Source of the DNA: Halomonas litopenaei
GTDB taxonomy: Bacteria; Pseudomonadota; Gammaproteobacteria; Pseudomonadales; Halomonadaceae
Assembly (NCBI RefSeq): GCF_017303055.1
Contig: NZ_JAEKJT010000006.1
Span: 1-64,000 of the forward strand
Direction of reading: 5' to 3'
Length of the DNA: 64,000 bases
Both the position numbers and the translations under genes were made by a program. Below, piece by piece: positions 43,397 through 52,723 of this stretch. The notes below the pieces were generated by a model. That model saw only the letters and a program-made list of their open reading frames with translations, made no database searches and was not told the origin of the DNA. Every line of letters begins with the position of its first letter. Position 1 is the stretch's first letter.

Positions 43397-45586
43397 TCAG
43401 CCTTCAGCCGCCAGCCTAGCCCTGCGCGCGTGCAGCTTCTTGTAGCTCTCGATCAGACGCTGATGCTTCTCCAGGCCCTCCAGCTGGATACTGGTGGGCG
43501 TAAGCCCCGGGAAGCGCAGCTCACCGTCAACGGCACGCACCACCGTGTCCATGCTGTCCTCACCGAACATGCGGCTCAGGTTGTAGAGGAAGTCATCGCG
43601 CTCAAGCTCCTCATCGAGCTCGATCTCCAACACCGCCCGCACCGCCTGGTAGAACAGGCCACGCTCGACGGTGTTGTCGTTGTACTGCAGGAACATCTCG
43701 ACCCGATCCAGGGCCTCTTCATGCTGGCCCAGCGCCAGATTCAGCATCAGCTTGAGCTCGAGAATGGTGAGCTGGCCCCACACGGTATTCTCGTCAAACT
43801 CGATGCCGATCAGGGTGATGATATCCATGTGCTCATCGAGCTGGCTCTCGTCGAGACGTTCGAGCAGATCACTGAGCTGCTCTTCGTCGAGCCGGTGCAG
43901 GTTGAGGATGTCCTCGCGGTACTCAAGCGCCACGTTGGTGTTGTCCCAGACCAGATCCTCGACGGGGTAGACCTCGGAATAGCCTGGCACCAGGATGCGA
44001 CAGACCGGCGCCCCGAGATCCTCGTGGACCATCATGTAGGCTTCCTTGCCAAGCTCTTCGAGAATGCCGAACAGGGTCGCTGCTTCTTCGTCATTGCTGC
44101 CGGAGAAGTCCCACTCGACAAACTCGACATCCGCCCTGGCACTGAAGAAGCGCCAGGACACCAGGCCCGAGGAGTCGATGAAATGCTCGACGAAGTTGTT
44201 CGGCTCGGTCACGGCAAGGGAGTTGAAGGTCGGTGGCATGAAGTCATTCAGGCCTTCAAAACTGCGACCCTGCATCAGCTCGGTCAGACTGCGCTCCACG
44301 GCGACCTGGAAGCTCGGATGAGCGCCAAAGGAGGCGAACACGCCGCCCGTCTTGGGGTTCATCAAGGTCACACAGGCTACCGGAAACTGCCCGCCAAGCG
44401 AGGCATCCTTCACCAGTACCGGAAAGCCCTGATCCTCCAGCGCCTTGACGCCTTCAACGATATCCGGGTACTTGGCCAGCACCTCCTCGGGCACGTCTGG
44501 CAGCGCCAGCTCCTGCTCCAGGATCTGTCGTTTCACCGCCCGCTCGAAGATCTCCGACAGGCACTGCACCTGGGCTTCGGCCAGGGTGTTGCCGGCGCTC
44601 ATGCCGTTGGACAGATACAGGTTCTCGATCAGGTTCGACGGAAAGTAGACCACCTCGCCATCGGACTGACGCACGAACGGCAGCGAGACGATACCGCGCT
44701 CGACCTTGCCCGAGTTGGTATCGATCAGGTGCGAGCCCTGAAGCTCACCGTCCGGATCGAAGATCTCCAGGCAGTAGTCGTCGAGAATGCCCTTGGGCAG
44801 CTCGTCGTTGGGCCCTGGCTGAAACCACTTTTCGCAGGGATAGTGAACGAATTCGCTCGAGGCGATCTCTTCACCGAAGAACTGGTCGTTGTAGAAGAAG
44901 TTGCAGCTCAAGCGCTCGATGAACTCACCCAGCGCCGAGCACAGCGCGCTTTCCTTGGTCGCGCCCTTGCCGTTGGTGAAGCACATGGGGGATGCAGCGT
45001 CGCGGATATGCAGCGACCAGACGTGGGGCACGATATTGCGCCAGGAGGCGATCTCGACCTTCATGCCGAGCTCCGCCAGCATGCCGGTCATGTTGGCAAT
45101 GGTCTGCTCCAGAGGGAGGTCCTTGCCCTCGATCCAGGTACGCTCTCCCTCCGGCGGCTCCGCCATCAGCAGCGCCTGGGCGTCTTCGTCGAGGTTCTCC
45201 ACCGTCTCGATCTGGAACTCGGGACCGGTCTGCACCACCTTCTTGACGGTACAGCGTTCGATCGAGCGCAGGATGCCCTGGCGGTCCTTGTCAGACAGAT
45301 CTTCCGGCAGCTCGACCTGGATCTTGAAAATCTGGTTGTAGCGATTTTCCGGGTCAACGATGTTGTTCTGCGAGAGGCGAATATTCTCGGTGGGAATATC
45401 CCGCGCGACGCAGTACACCTTGACGAAATAGGCGGCGCACAGAGCAGACGACGCCAGGAAATAGTCGAAGGGGCTCGGCGCCGAGCCGTCACCCTTGTAG
45501 CGAATCGGCTGGTCGGTGACGACGGTGAAGTCGTCGAACTTGGCCTCGAGCCGCAGGTTGTCGAGAAAATTGACCTTGATTTCCAT
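43397..45586 (-). CDS. ycaO: OsmC-YcaO fusion protein
   Basis: This is a 729-residue protein. Residues 1 to about 140 are an OsmC/Ohr-like domain with two spaced cysteines (SALCAAYF and IERCTVKK). The rest is YcaO, very like the E. coli protein: HIRDAASPMCFTNGKGATKESALCSALGEFIERLS, SNGMSAGNTLAEAQVQCLSEIFERAVK, and GGQFPVACVTLMNPKTGGVFASFGAHP. YcaO proteins bind ATP through these Glu-rich helices and phosphorylate amide backbones or assist RimO methylthiolation of ribosomal protein S12. No precursor peptide or dehydrogenase of a thiazole cluster is nearby, so a housekeeping role is more likely than RiPP synthesis. The ATG at 45586 lacks a clear ribosome site. Confidence 0.92.
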   Translation of the reverse strand: MEIKVNFLDNLRLEAKFDDFTVVTDQPIRYKGDGSAPSPFDYFLASSALCAAYFVKVYCVARDIPTENIRLSQNNIVDPENRYNQIFKIQVELPEDLSDKDRQGILRSIERCTVKKVVQTGPEFQIETVENLDEDAQALLMAEPPEGERTWIEGKDLPLEQTIANMTGMLAELGMKVEIASWRNIVPHVWSLHIRDAASPMCFTNGKGATKESALCSALGEFIERLSCNFFYNDQFFGEEIASSEFVHYPCEKWFQPGPNDELPKGILDDYCLEIFDPDGELQGSHLIDTNSGKVERGIVSLPFVRQSDGEVVYFPSNLIENLYLSNGMSAGNTLAEAQVQCLSEIFERAVKRQILEQELALPDVPEEVLAKYPDIVEGVKALEDQGFPVLVKDASLGGQFPVACVTLMNPKTGGVFASFGAHPSFQVAVERSLTELMQGRSFEGLNDFMPPTFNSLAVTEPNNFVEHFIDSSGLVSWRFFSARADVEFVEWDFSGSNDEEAATLFGILEELGKEAYMMVHEDLGAPVCRILVPGYSEVYPVEDLVWDNTNVALEYREDILNLHRLDEEQLSDLLERLDESQLDEHMDIITLIGIEFDENTVWGQLTILELKLMLNLALGQHEEALDRVEMFLQYNDNTVERGLFYQAVRAVLEIELDEELERDDFLYNLSRMFGEDSMDTVVRAVDGELRFPGLTPTSIQLEGLEKHQRLIESYKKLHARRARLAAEG

Positions 45587-45755
45587 GGAGTCAGCACCGG
45601 AGTAATGGATTTGGGTCGTCGGACACTCGCTCCCGACAACGCCTTTGGGGCGCATTATCCAGTTTTCCCCCGGCGACGTCTTGGGGTGAGCACAAAACAT
45701 GCTAGGGTTGGGCATTGAGCAGTCGCTCAAGTTATCGCTATTACGAGGTCGCCCC

Positions 45756-46925
45756 ATGTCCACCGCCCGTCGCCGTGCCCAGCGCGAGCTTCCCCGTTCA
45801 CTGCTGCTGTCCGCATTGATGGCCGCCACCCTGCCCGTCACCGCGGTCGCCCATGCCCCCCTCCAGGGTCACTATCAGGCTGCCGCAGAGCCTCTGTATC
45901 GCGGCGAGATCAGAAGCGTTGCCGAACTTCCATTGCGCCCAGGCAACGTCACCGTTACTGCAGAAGGTCGCATCTTCTCCACCGTCCATCCTATGGACGG
46001 CGATCACGACGTCCAGTTGATCGAGATCACCGGTCCCCACAGCTACCGGGCCTGGCCATCGCCACAGGTGCAGACCCATGGTGGTGACTACACCGACGAC
46101 ACCATCGATTCACCGCTGGGCATTGCCCTGGATGGCCAAGGGGGCCTGTGGATCACGGATATGGGCAACCACCTGGGCAAGACGCGACTTTGGGGGTTTG
46201 ATATTGCCTCCGGCGAGTTGATCGACAAGATTACCTTGCCCCAGGACATCGCCCCTGAGGGCAGCTTTGTCCAGGATCTGGAAGTGGACCGCGAACGCGG
46301 TGTTGCCTACCTGGCAGATATCGCCACGCCGGGCATCATCACCCTCGACCTGGAGAGCGGCGAGGCTCACCGCTTTGATGATCATCCCTCGCTGCAGGCT
46401 GAGGCGTCCGCGACGCTCACCATCAACGGCGAAGACATCCAGTTTGGCGGCGAACCGGCCAGCGTCGGAGTCAACCCCATCACCCTGTCAGCTAACGGTG
46501 AAACGCTGTTCTACGGCGCCATGAATGGTCAAAGCTGGTACGCCATGCCTACGGACCTGCTGGTCGAGGACGCGGAGCGTGACGACCTGGCAAATGCCAT
46601 CACCCGGGTCGGTGACAAGCCGGTATCTGACGGCGCCGACACCGTCGAGGATGGGCGCCACTTCTTCACCAACCTCAACGAGAATGGCGTTGACATCCTG
46701 ACCATGGATGGACGCCTGGAGCCACTCGTGCGCGACGAACGCCTGGACTGGCCTGACAGTGTGCGTCTTGCTGACGATGGCTGGCTCTATGTCGCGGTGA
46801 ATCAGCTGCACAAGGCACCGCCGTTCACCGGTGGGGACGATGAGGGCAAGGCGCCTTACGCCATCCTCAAAGTCTGGGTCGGCGATGCCGAGACAGAAGA
46901 AGCAGACGAGACAGAGGAAGACTGA
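45756..46925 (+). CDS. Secreted yellow/MRJP-family beta-propeller protein
   Basis: This 389-residue protein has an N-terminal signal peptide (RSLLLSALMAATLPVTAVAHA) and matches the major royal jelly/yellow protein family. Family-like text includes ITGPHSYRAWPSP, SPLGIALDGQGGLWITDMGNH, TLSANGETLFYGAMNG, DGRHFFTNLNENGVDIL and DWPDSVRLADDGWLYV. These six-bladed propellers bind small molecules; bacterial members are uncharacterised or lactonase-like. The tail is very acidic (EEADETEED), in keeping with a halophile. ATG 45756 is preferred. It is divergent from ycaO and followed by a strong terminator. Confidence 0.85.
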   Translation: MSTARRRAQRELPRSLLLSALMAATLPVTAVAHAPLQGHYQAAAEPLYRGEIRSVAELPLRPGNVTVTAEGRIFSTVHPMDGDHDVQLIEITGPHSYRAWPSPQVQTHGGDYTDDTIDSPLGIALDGQGGLWITDMGNHLGKTRLWGFDIASGELIDKITLPQDIAPEGSFVQDLEVDRERGVAYLADIATPGIITLDLESGEAHRFDDHPSLQAEASATLTINGEDIQFGGEPASVGVNPITLSANGETLFYGAMNGQSWYAMPTDLLVEDAERDDLANAITRVGDKPVSDGADTVEDGRHFFTNLNENGVDILTMDGRLEPLVRDERLDWPDSVRLADDGWLYVAVNQLHKAPPFTGGDDEGKAPYAILKVWVGDAETEEADETEED

Positions 46926-47029
46926 GTCCTTTGTCTGATCTGATCTGGCATGGCATGGCGCGGCGCTGAAGGGACCTCCCCGCCCTACCGCCAGCCATAA
47001 GGACAGCCCCATAAGGCCAGCCATAATGA

Positions 47030-47060
47030 AAGAAGCCGCCCCGAGGGGCGGCTTCTTGCG
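47030..47060. terminator. Bidirectional Rho-independent terminator
   Basis: AAGAAGCCGCCCC and GGGGCGGCTTCTT form a perfect 13-bp stem with a GA loop. It lies between the convergent MRJP-family gene and the small symporter-associated gene. Confidence 0.88.
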
Positions 47061-47119
47061 TTGTGGCCTGTCCCTCGCATCGAGGTCAGGTAACGCAACA
47101 GGTCAGTGCGCGTCGCGTC

Positions 47120-47248
47120 TCACACCAGGGTGCGGTGGTCCTTTTTCGCCTCACGACGGTCGCGGGCAACGGCGCGGCAGATCAGCAGAAGCACGCCTAG
47201 GGTGAGGGCAGGCCAGATCAATACGTAAAGGCCAAAGAGCAGGGTCAT
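47120..47248 (-). CDS. 42-aa single-helix protein, putative transporter small subunit
   Basis: Reading the minus strand gives a 42-residue peptide beginning MTLLFGLYVLIWPALTLGVL and ending DHRTLV. It has one membrane helix followed by a basic cytoplasmic tail. It starts 54 bases after the stop of the sodium:solute symporter gene, with GGAG seven bases before the ATG. Short proteins of this layout downstream of SSS carriers are known as putative transporter small subunits. The position, ribosome site and codon choice make it convincing despite its size. It may aid stability or coupling of the carrier. Confidence 0.75.
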   Translation of the reverse strand: MTLLFGLYVLIWPALTLGVLLLICRAVARDRREAKKDHRTLV

Positions 47249-47302
47249 GGGGAGTCTCCATTGGTGGGCGCCACCAGCCTGCGGCGCCCGTCAAACAAGG
47301 GT

Positions 47303-49009
47303 TCAGCGCTGGGTCGCAAGTCCTGCCGGGGCGGGCTTGCGCGGGTGCTCGTCGGCTACCGGCGCGGCATCGGCGGCGTCATAGTTGCCGACACGCTCTG
47401 CAATACAGTCGAAGTCAAAGCGTTCACGACTGGCGAGACTCATCGCCACACAGACCAGCGTGCTGGTGCCATAGGCCGTCAATGACGCCAGCAGAACGGT
47501 GTACTCGCGCAGGAAGCCGGTAGCGAATACCAGCATGGCAACGAAGGCCGCAAGTCCAGCCAGCGCGCCGGCCACACGACCCAGGAAGCCGAACACCATC
47601 AGCGCGATGATGATGCCGCCGCCGATGCTGGCCAGCAGCTCGAACCCAAGCCCGGTGATACCGGTCATCGGCAGCCATTCGAAGCGCGCCGCACAGAAGG
47701 CCACCATGGCCACCAGCACCGAGGTGGTGAAGGCAGCGTTGGTGACCCGGCTCCAGAAGCAGCTGGCAATGACCGGGAAGACGATGGCGCCCCATAGCGC
47801 GCCGACGAATACCAGCATCACCAGAATGTCCAGCGAGAAGCTCGCGAAGACGATGCCGATCATGGTGGCCACGATCATCGTGAGGCGGCCCACCAGCAGC
47901 ATGCGGCGGGGGTCGGCCTTGCCACGGGCAATGTTCTTGCCGTAGACGTCGGCCATCATGATCGCAGACAGGGCCGACAGGTCGGAATCGGCGGTCGAGG
48001 ACAATGAGCCGATCACCAGGATGAAGAAGGCCGCAATGAACACCGGCGGCAGGTAGCTCGATACCATCTGCGGGATCAGGTTGTTCATGTCTCCGTTGAG
48101 GGGCTCGACCCCCAGCGTCAGCGCCATCAGGCCGATCATGCCAAGGCCGATGACGATGGCGCCATACCCCACGGTAGCGGTGAGGAAGGTCGGCTTGATG
48201 TGATCTTCGTTCACCGCGAACAGGCGCTGGGAAATGGTCTGATTACCGATGGCATAGGCCAATACCGCCACGAAGAAGGGCGCGCCCTGGTTGAGAATAG
48301 CGTCCATCGAGAAGAAATCGGCCTGCTCAGGCGTCAGGTTATCGAGACCGGCCACCAGCTCGGTCGGCCCACCCATGGAAAAGAACACCGCCGGAATGAT
48401 CACCACGGCGATCGCCATCAGCGCGACCAGTTGAGCAAAGTCCGTCAGCACCGAGGCGCGAAAGCCCGACCACAGCGTGTACAGCAACACGCCAACGCCA
48501 GCGATGATCACGCCGGCCTGGAACGATAGCGGCGAGAGCACCGACACCAGCGCGCCGGCGGCAGTGAAGTTGACCATCAGGCTGATGATGCTGCCGAGCA
48601 GATTCGATAGCGCCAGGATCAGCTGGCTGGAGGAGCCGTGGCGCGCATGAATCAGCTCGCCCAGGGTGTGGGCGTTGGGGGCAAGCTTGCGGAAGCGGCG
48701 GCCGAAGGGATAGATGAACAGGATCATCAGCGCGCCCCACAACCCGTAGTGAATCGGGCCGGACACACCATAGGTATAACCGGAGGTGGCAGCGGCGTAG
48801 AAGGAGGCGGCCCAGATCCAGGTGGCCGTCATGCTGGCGGCACCGATGCCGAAACCGACCCGGTGGTTCGAGACCATGAAGGCGTCGGCGTCTTCTTTCT
48901 TCTTGCGGATGCCGAGGGTCAGCAGGTAGGTACCGCCATAAAAAGCGACCATCAACAGGATGACGGTCCAGGTCGAGAATTGGTAAAGCGAAGAACTGTT
49001 CAAGGGCAA
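47303..49009 (-). CDS. Sodium:solute symporter family protein
   Basis: This is a 568-residue carrier of the SSS family with about 13 helices. Seen are SNHRVGFGIGAASMTATWIWAASFYAAA, FGRRFRKLAPNAHTLGELIHAR, LLYTLWSGFRASVLTDFAQ and the sodium-site helix GSLSSTADSDLSALSAIMMADVYGKNI. No ATG is available at the family start. A TTG at 49009 or at 49003 must serve, the second being six bases after AGGA. The C-terminal ~50 residues are hydrophilic. The cargo is unknown; relatives move short-chain acids, amino acids or urea. A small one-helix protein gene follows. Confidence 0.88.
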   Translation of the reverse strand: MPLNSSSLYQFSTWTVILLMVAFYGGTYLLTLGIRKKKEDADAFMVSNHRVGFGIGAASMTATWIWAASFYAAATSGYTYGVSGPIHYGLWGALMILFIYPFGRRFRKLAPNAHTLGELIHARHGSSSQLILALSNLLGSIISLMVNFTAAGALVSVLSPLSFQAGVIIAGVGVLLYTLWSGFRASVLTDFAQLVALMAIAVVIIPAVFFSMGGPTELVAGLDNLTPEQADFFSMDAILNQGAPFFVAVLAYAIGNQTISQRLFAVNEDHIKPTFLTATVGYGAIVIGLGMIGLMALTLGVEPLNGDMNNLIPQMVSSYLPPVFIAAFFILVIGSLSSTADSDLSALSAIMMADVYGKNIARGKADPRRMLLVGRLTMIVATMIGIVFASFSLDILVMLVFVGALWGAIVFPVIASCFWSRVTNAAFTTSVLVAMVAFCAARFEWLPMTGITGLGFELLASIGGGIIIALMVFGFLGRVAGALAGLAAFVAMLVFATGFLREYTVLLASLTAYGTSTLVCVAMSLASRERFDFDCIAERVGNYDAADAAPVADEHPRKPAPAGLATQR

Positions 49010-49052
49010 TCCTATTGTGAGTTGAACACAGGCATGCCGATTTGTGTCGCGT

Positions 49053-49105
49053 CAGGGAAACACCGCATAAACGACCGCGATCGAAACATTTACGCAGCGT
49101 TTTCC
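49053..49105. repeat. Dispersed inverted-repeat element, copy D (short)
   Basis: The left end is AGGGAAACACCGCATAAACG. The reverse complement of the right end is CGGAAAACGCTGCGTAAATG, and its continuation TTTCGATC matches the start of copy A (TTTCGAGC). It lies about 50 bases upstream of the symporter start. Confidence 0.7.
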
Positions 49106-50357
49106 GTGGCATGCCGTCGAGTTCCGCTATGGGAGGCGCGCAGTCTCCACCAGCGAGCGCCAGATGCATGGCATGCTAGCCAGCACCCGCGAAGCAAGGG
49201 CTGCGACGTCAAACAGCGAACGGAAAAGTGGCCCACAACACCGCAGCACCGTGCGACGGCGCATAGCATAGCGTTGGGCAACATAGGGGCAGGGAGGGGA
49301 AGGTCATTTCCGCCTGGAAACATGCCGACTGCCTGACTCGCACCATGGCGAGCTCAGAGCGACTTGGCCGCGGACTCACTCAGGACGACATCAAGCTCGC
49401 AACGACATCAAGGCCGGCTTAGTTAGGCGATGCAATAAGGGCGTCATCCGTCGCCAGCTGCCGGAAACCTGATCCCAAGGGCAGTTGCACAGCCATCATC
49501 ACTGAGTCACGTGCTCAGGTCAGCACGCAGGCGCCACTCCCTACAGGCAGGAGGGAGGAGGTCGACGGGGCATGCAACGACCCTGGTCGGAGTAATGAGG
49601 CGACATCTTCATCCTCTATATCGACAAGGAAACGACACGAACCTTTCAATGGCAGGTTTCGTCAATAAATAGCGCGAAAACCCAACCTGAAATTTGTCGA
49701 GTTTTACACTTTTCTCATCATAAATCGCTAGTGGGACCTACGATGACACCAGCAACATTTTATACTTAGTACGGCGACAGAAAATCCATTTGGCGCGCTT
49801 TTCCGGCGAAAAAGGCGGATCTCCTTGCGACGCAAGACCCATACCTTACTGAGCCAGAACTGAAATGTCCAACCTGCCTAACATGGAGCAAAGTTATCTT
49901 TCTATAAAGGTGCCGATACATCGGCAGGAGCGTCACCTGTCGTCACACTATCAAAGCTTCACCTTGTGCAAGCCTTACCCCGTCCGAGCCGCACCCTATC
50001 CCCGCTGGCTGACTCTCACGCACCACCCTGCTACCGCTCACGCGAGCAAAGGAAGTCGCCCTTCCATCTCCGCGCGACGATGTCCCCGCACGGCGACCGG
50101 CTCCAACGTCTCACCTCCCCCAAGGTGCATCGACGTCTGCGCGGTAAACACTGGGCCCATCATTTCCCTCAACGGATGGATTCAGCCCTGACCTAGGGGC
50201 CCTACACGATAAAGGCCTGATATCCGACGATCCCCTGCTTCTCCCCGCTCGTCGGCTCCCCCATTCTCGATTTCCAGGAAACGTTCCCTGGCGACGCTCA
50301 TTTATGGCACGCCGCATAGCAAGCGTGGCGTTGTGCATAAACGCGCAAAAACAAAAA
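49106..50357. other. 1.25-kb stretch without recognisable gene
   Basis: I find no gene I can support here. The segment 49600-49860 is AT-rich. A plus-strand frame at 49865-50191 and a minus-strand frame at 50111-50425 lack coding character and known similarity. The right end holds the promoter of the TonB receptor. A small RNA or decayed gene cannot be excluded. Confidence 0.4.
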
Positions 50358-50376
50358 CAGTAATAATTCGCATTCA
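50358..50376 (+). promoter_or_regulatory. Candidate Fur box
   Basis: On the minus strand the site reads AATGCGAATTATTACTG, close to the pseudomonad-type Fur site AATGAGAATTATTATCA. It lies about 27 bases before the GTG start of a TonB-dependent siderophore receptor, where iron repression would act. Confidence 0.5.
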
Positions 50377-50402
50377 TAAATACATTCCAGGGAACTGACA
50401 CA

Positions 50403-52616
50403 GTGGCACACCACGCTCGCTCCAACGCGGCCCTTCACCTCTCACGCCCTCGCCTGCACCCTCTGACGGTGGCTATCGGCCTTACCGCTGGCACCCTGCT
50501 GCCGATCTCCAGTGCGACGTTCGCTCAAGACACCGAGCAGCTAAGCAATATCACCGTGGTGGGAGAGGACCTGCGCCCCACTACCGAGCTGAGCGAGACC
50601 TACCGGGTCGAATCCAGCGCCAGTGCCAGCGGCCTGACGCTGACGCCTCGTCAAACGCCCCAGTCAATGAGCTTTCTGACTCGCCAACAGATGGATGACG
50701 AGGCGATCACCAGCACCACCGAGGCGGTCGAACGGCTCCCGGGGGTATCGGCCATTCGCCTGGATGGCACACGCACCAACTTCCAGTCCCGCGGCTACTC
50801 CATCCGCAACTTCCAGTTCGATGGACTTCAGAGCAACACCAGTCCGTTCTGGCCCTTCGGCGACGCCGAGTGGGATGCCGCCATCTACGACCGAGTGGAA
50901 GTCGTACGCGGCGCCACCGGACTGATGACGGGCGTTGGCGATCCCTCTGCCACGGTCAATTTCGTGCGCAAGAAGCCGCTGGATGAGGCCGCCGGCAGCG
51001 TCAGTGCGGCGGTGGGTCGCTGGGACCGTGGCCGTGGCGTGGTCGACGTCAGCACGCCTCTGGACAGTGAAGGCCGGGTCGGCGTGCGCTTTGTCGCCGC
51101 CAAGGACCGCTCCGACAGTTTCATGGATGATGTCGAGCACGACCGGGAGACCCTCTATGGCGTTCTTACCGCTGAGCTGACCGACCGCACAGAACTCACC
51201 CTCGGGGTCGAGTATCAGCACTATGATCAGGATGGCGCCTACATCGGTGTGCCTCAGTACTACCTGGATGGCGGACGCACCGACTACGACCGCTCTACCG
51301 CCAACAACACCGAGTGGGCCAATTTCTTTACCGAGAACACGCGTGGTTTCGTCGACCTGACCCACCACTTCGACAACGGCTGGAAGGCCCGCGCCGCCTA
51401 CAGTTACGGCGACGCCAACTACGGTCTTACCTATAACTACCGTGGCGGCTACCCGGACCGCGAGACCGGCGTGCTTTACTACACGCCCTCCTACGCCACT
51501 GAGTCCTACCTGCTCGACTATCGCGGAGACCGTACCCAGAAGAACCTGCACCTCAGCGCGGAAGGCCCGTTCGAACTGTTCGGTCGCGAGCACCAGCTGG
51601 GCTTCGGCTACATGGACCTCAACGAAGACTACGAAATTCGCAGCCGCGGCCCGGCCGGCGATGTGCCGGCACTGGGCAGCTTCAGCGACCGCAACGACCC
51701 GGCGCTGGCCGAGCCCGCCTGGGGTGAGTGGGGACTGACCGATGACACGGTGACCGAGCAGACCGGCTACTATGCGGTATCTCGCTTCTCGCTGGCGGAC
51801 CCGGTGCACTTTATCGTCGGCGCGCGCATGACCGACTGGAAGATCGATCAGGACTATCGCGGCGAACGAGAGTACGAGTATGACAACGAGCTCACTCCCT
51901 ATGCGGGTCTGATCGTTGATATCACCGATGATCTCAGCGCTTACGCCAGCTACACCGAGATCTTCAACACCCAGAGCGAGCGCTCCCCCAGCGGCGCGCT
52001 GCTGGATCCCTTGGAGGGCATCAACTACGAGCTGGGGCTTAAGGCCGAGCTGTTCGACGACCGCGCCGACCTGTCCTTCGCCGTGTTCCAGAGCCAGCAG
52101 GACAACCTGGCCGTGGAACTCCCCGGCGTCTTTGTCGCTGGCACCACCGATCAGGCCTATACCACCACCGATGGTGCTGAGGTCGAAGGCTTCGAGGTGG
52201 AAATTGCCGGTGAAGTTGCCGCAGGCGTCAACCTTTCCGCCAGCTATGCCTTGGTGGATGCCGAGGATGCCGACGGCAATCAGCTCAATACCAGCTATGC
52301 GCGCCAGCAGGCCAAGGTCTTTGCCAGCTGGCAACTGCCGGGACGCTGGTCGGACCTGACCGTAGGCGGCGGCGCCCGCTGGCAGGGCGATACCTATCGC
52401 GACAACGATACTCCGCTGGGAACTAGAAAGATTGGCCAGGGCGATGTCTTCGTTGCCGATGCCATGGCGCGCTATCGCATCAACGAGAATCTGAGCGCGC
52501 AGCTCAATGTGACCAACCTGTTTGATGAAGAGTATTATTCTCAATTGGGCTTCTACAGCCAGGGTATCTACGGCCAACCCCGCAGCGCACTGCTGAGCCT
52601 GAACTACGACTTCTAA
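50403..52616 (+). CDS. TonB-dependent siderophore receptor (FhuE/FpvA-like)
   Basis: This is a 737-residue outer-membrane receptor. A signal peptide ends near TFAQDTEQ and is followed by a TonB-box-like NITVVGED. The plug domain has TPRQTPQSMSFLTRQQM, VERLPGVSAIRLDGT and RVEVVRGATGLMTGVGDPSATVNFVRKKP, typical of ferric hydroxamate or pyoverdine receptors. A 22-strand barrel follows and ends in LNYDF with terminal Phe. GTG 50403 is the start, preceded by a GGGAA site. It leads an operon with a binding protein and two permeases; a Fur-type box lies upstream. Confidence 0.93.
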   Translation: MAHHARSNAALHLSRPRLHPLTVAIGLTAGTLLPISSATFAQDTEQLSNITVVGEDLRPTTELSETYRVESSASASGLTLTPRQTPQSMSFLTRQQMDDEAITSTTEAVERLPGVSAIRLDGTRTNFQSRGYSIRNFQFDGLQSNTSPFWPFGDAEWDAAIYDRVEVVRGATGLMTGVGDPSATVNFVRKKPLDEAAGSVSAAVGRWDRGRGVVDVSTPLDSEGRVGVRFVAAKDRSDSFMDDVEHDRETLYGVLTAELTDRTELTLGVEYQHYDQDGAYIGVPQYYLDGGRTDYDRSTANNTEWANFFTENTRGFVDLTHHFDNGWKARAAYSYGDANYGLTYNYRGGYPDRETGVLYYTPSYATESYLLDYRGDRTQKNLHLSAEGPFELFGREHQLGFGYMDLNEDYEIRSRGPAGDVPALGSFSDRNDPALAEPAWGEWGLTDDTVTEQTGYYAVSRFSLADPVHFIVGARMTDWKIDQDYRGEREYEYDNELTPYAGLIVDITDDLSAYASYTEIFNTQSERSPSGALLDPLEGINYELGLKAELFDDRADLSFAVFQSQQDNLAVELPGVFVAGTTDQAYTTTDGAEVEGFEVEIAGEVAAGVNLSASYALVDAEDADGNQLNTSYARQQAKVFASWQLPGRWSDLTVGGGARWQGDTYRDNDTPLGTRKIGQGDVFVADAMARYRINENLSAQLNVTNLFDEEYYSQLGFYSQGIYGQPRSALLSLNYDF

Positions 52617-52634
52617 GTCATATCAGGGTCGACG

Positions 52635-52658
52635 ACGGGCGCCTCCTCCGGCGCCCGT
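52635..52658 (+). terminator. Intercistronic hairpin after receptor gene
   Basis: The arms ACGGGCGCC and GGCGCCCGT surround a TCCTCC loop with no T run. It lies between the receptor and the binding-protein genes and could reduce read-through. Confidence 0.5.
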
Positions 52659-52723
52659 CCCACGTTTCCCGATTGTCACGCTGGCGCATGCTCGCCGGCG
52701 ACTACCGCCACAAGGAAGATGAG

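Noticed and set aside
43397..45586. Thiazole/oxazole-modified peptide (RiPP) cluster around YcaO
   Set aside because: No precursor peptide, cyclodehydratase partner or flavin dehydrogenase is nearby, and the YcaO is of the E. coli housekeeping type.
43304..45718. Open frame of about 800 codons on the plus strand opposite ycaO
   Set aside because: It is the antisense shadow of the OsmC-YcaO gene. Its text lacks domain structure, while the minus strand matches YcaO throughout.
49865..50191. 108-codon plus-strand frame before the TonB receptor
   Set aside because: No ribosome site, poor third-position bias, and a proline/cysteine-rich text with no family.
50664..52577. Open frame of about 640 codons on the minus strand opposite the TonB receptor
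   Set aside because: Shadow frame produced by strong codon bias. The plus strand carries clear receptor motifs.
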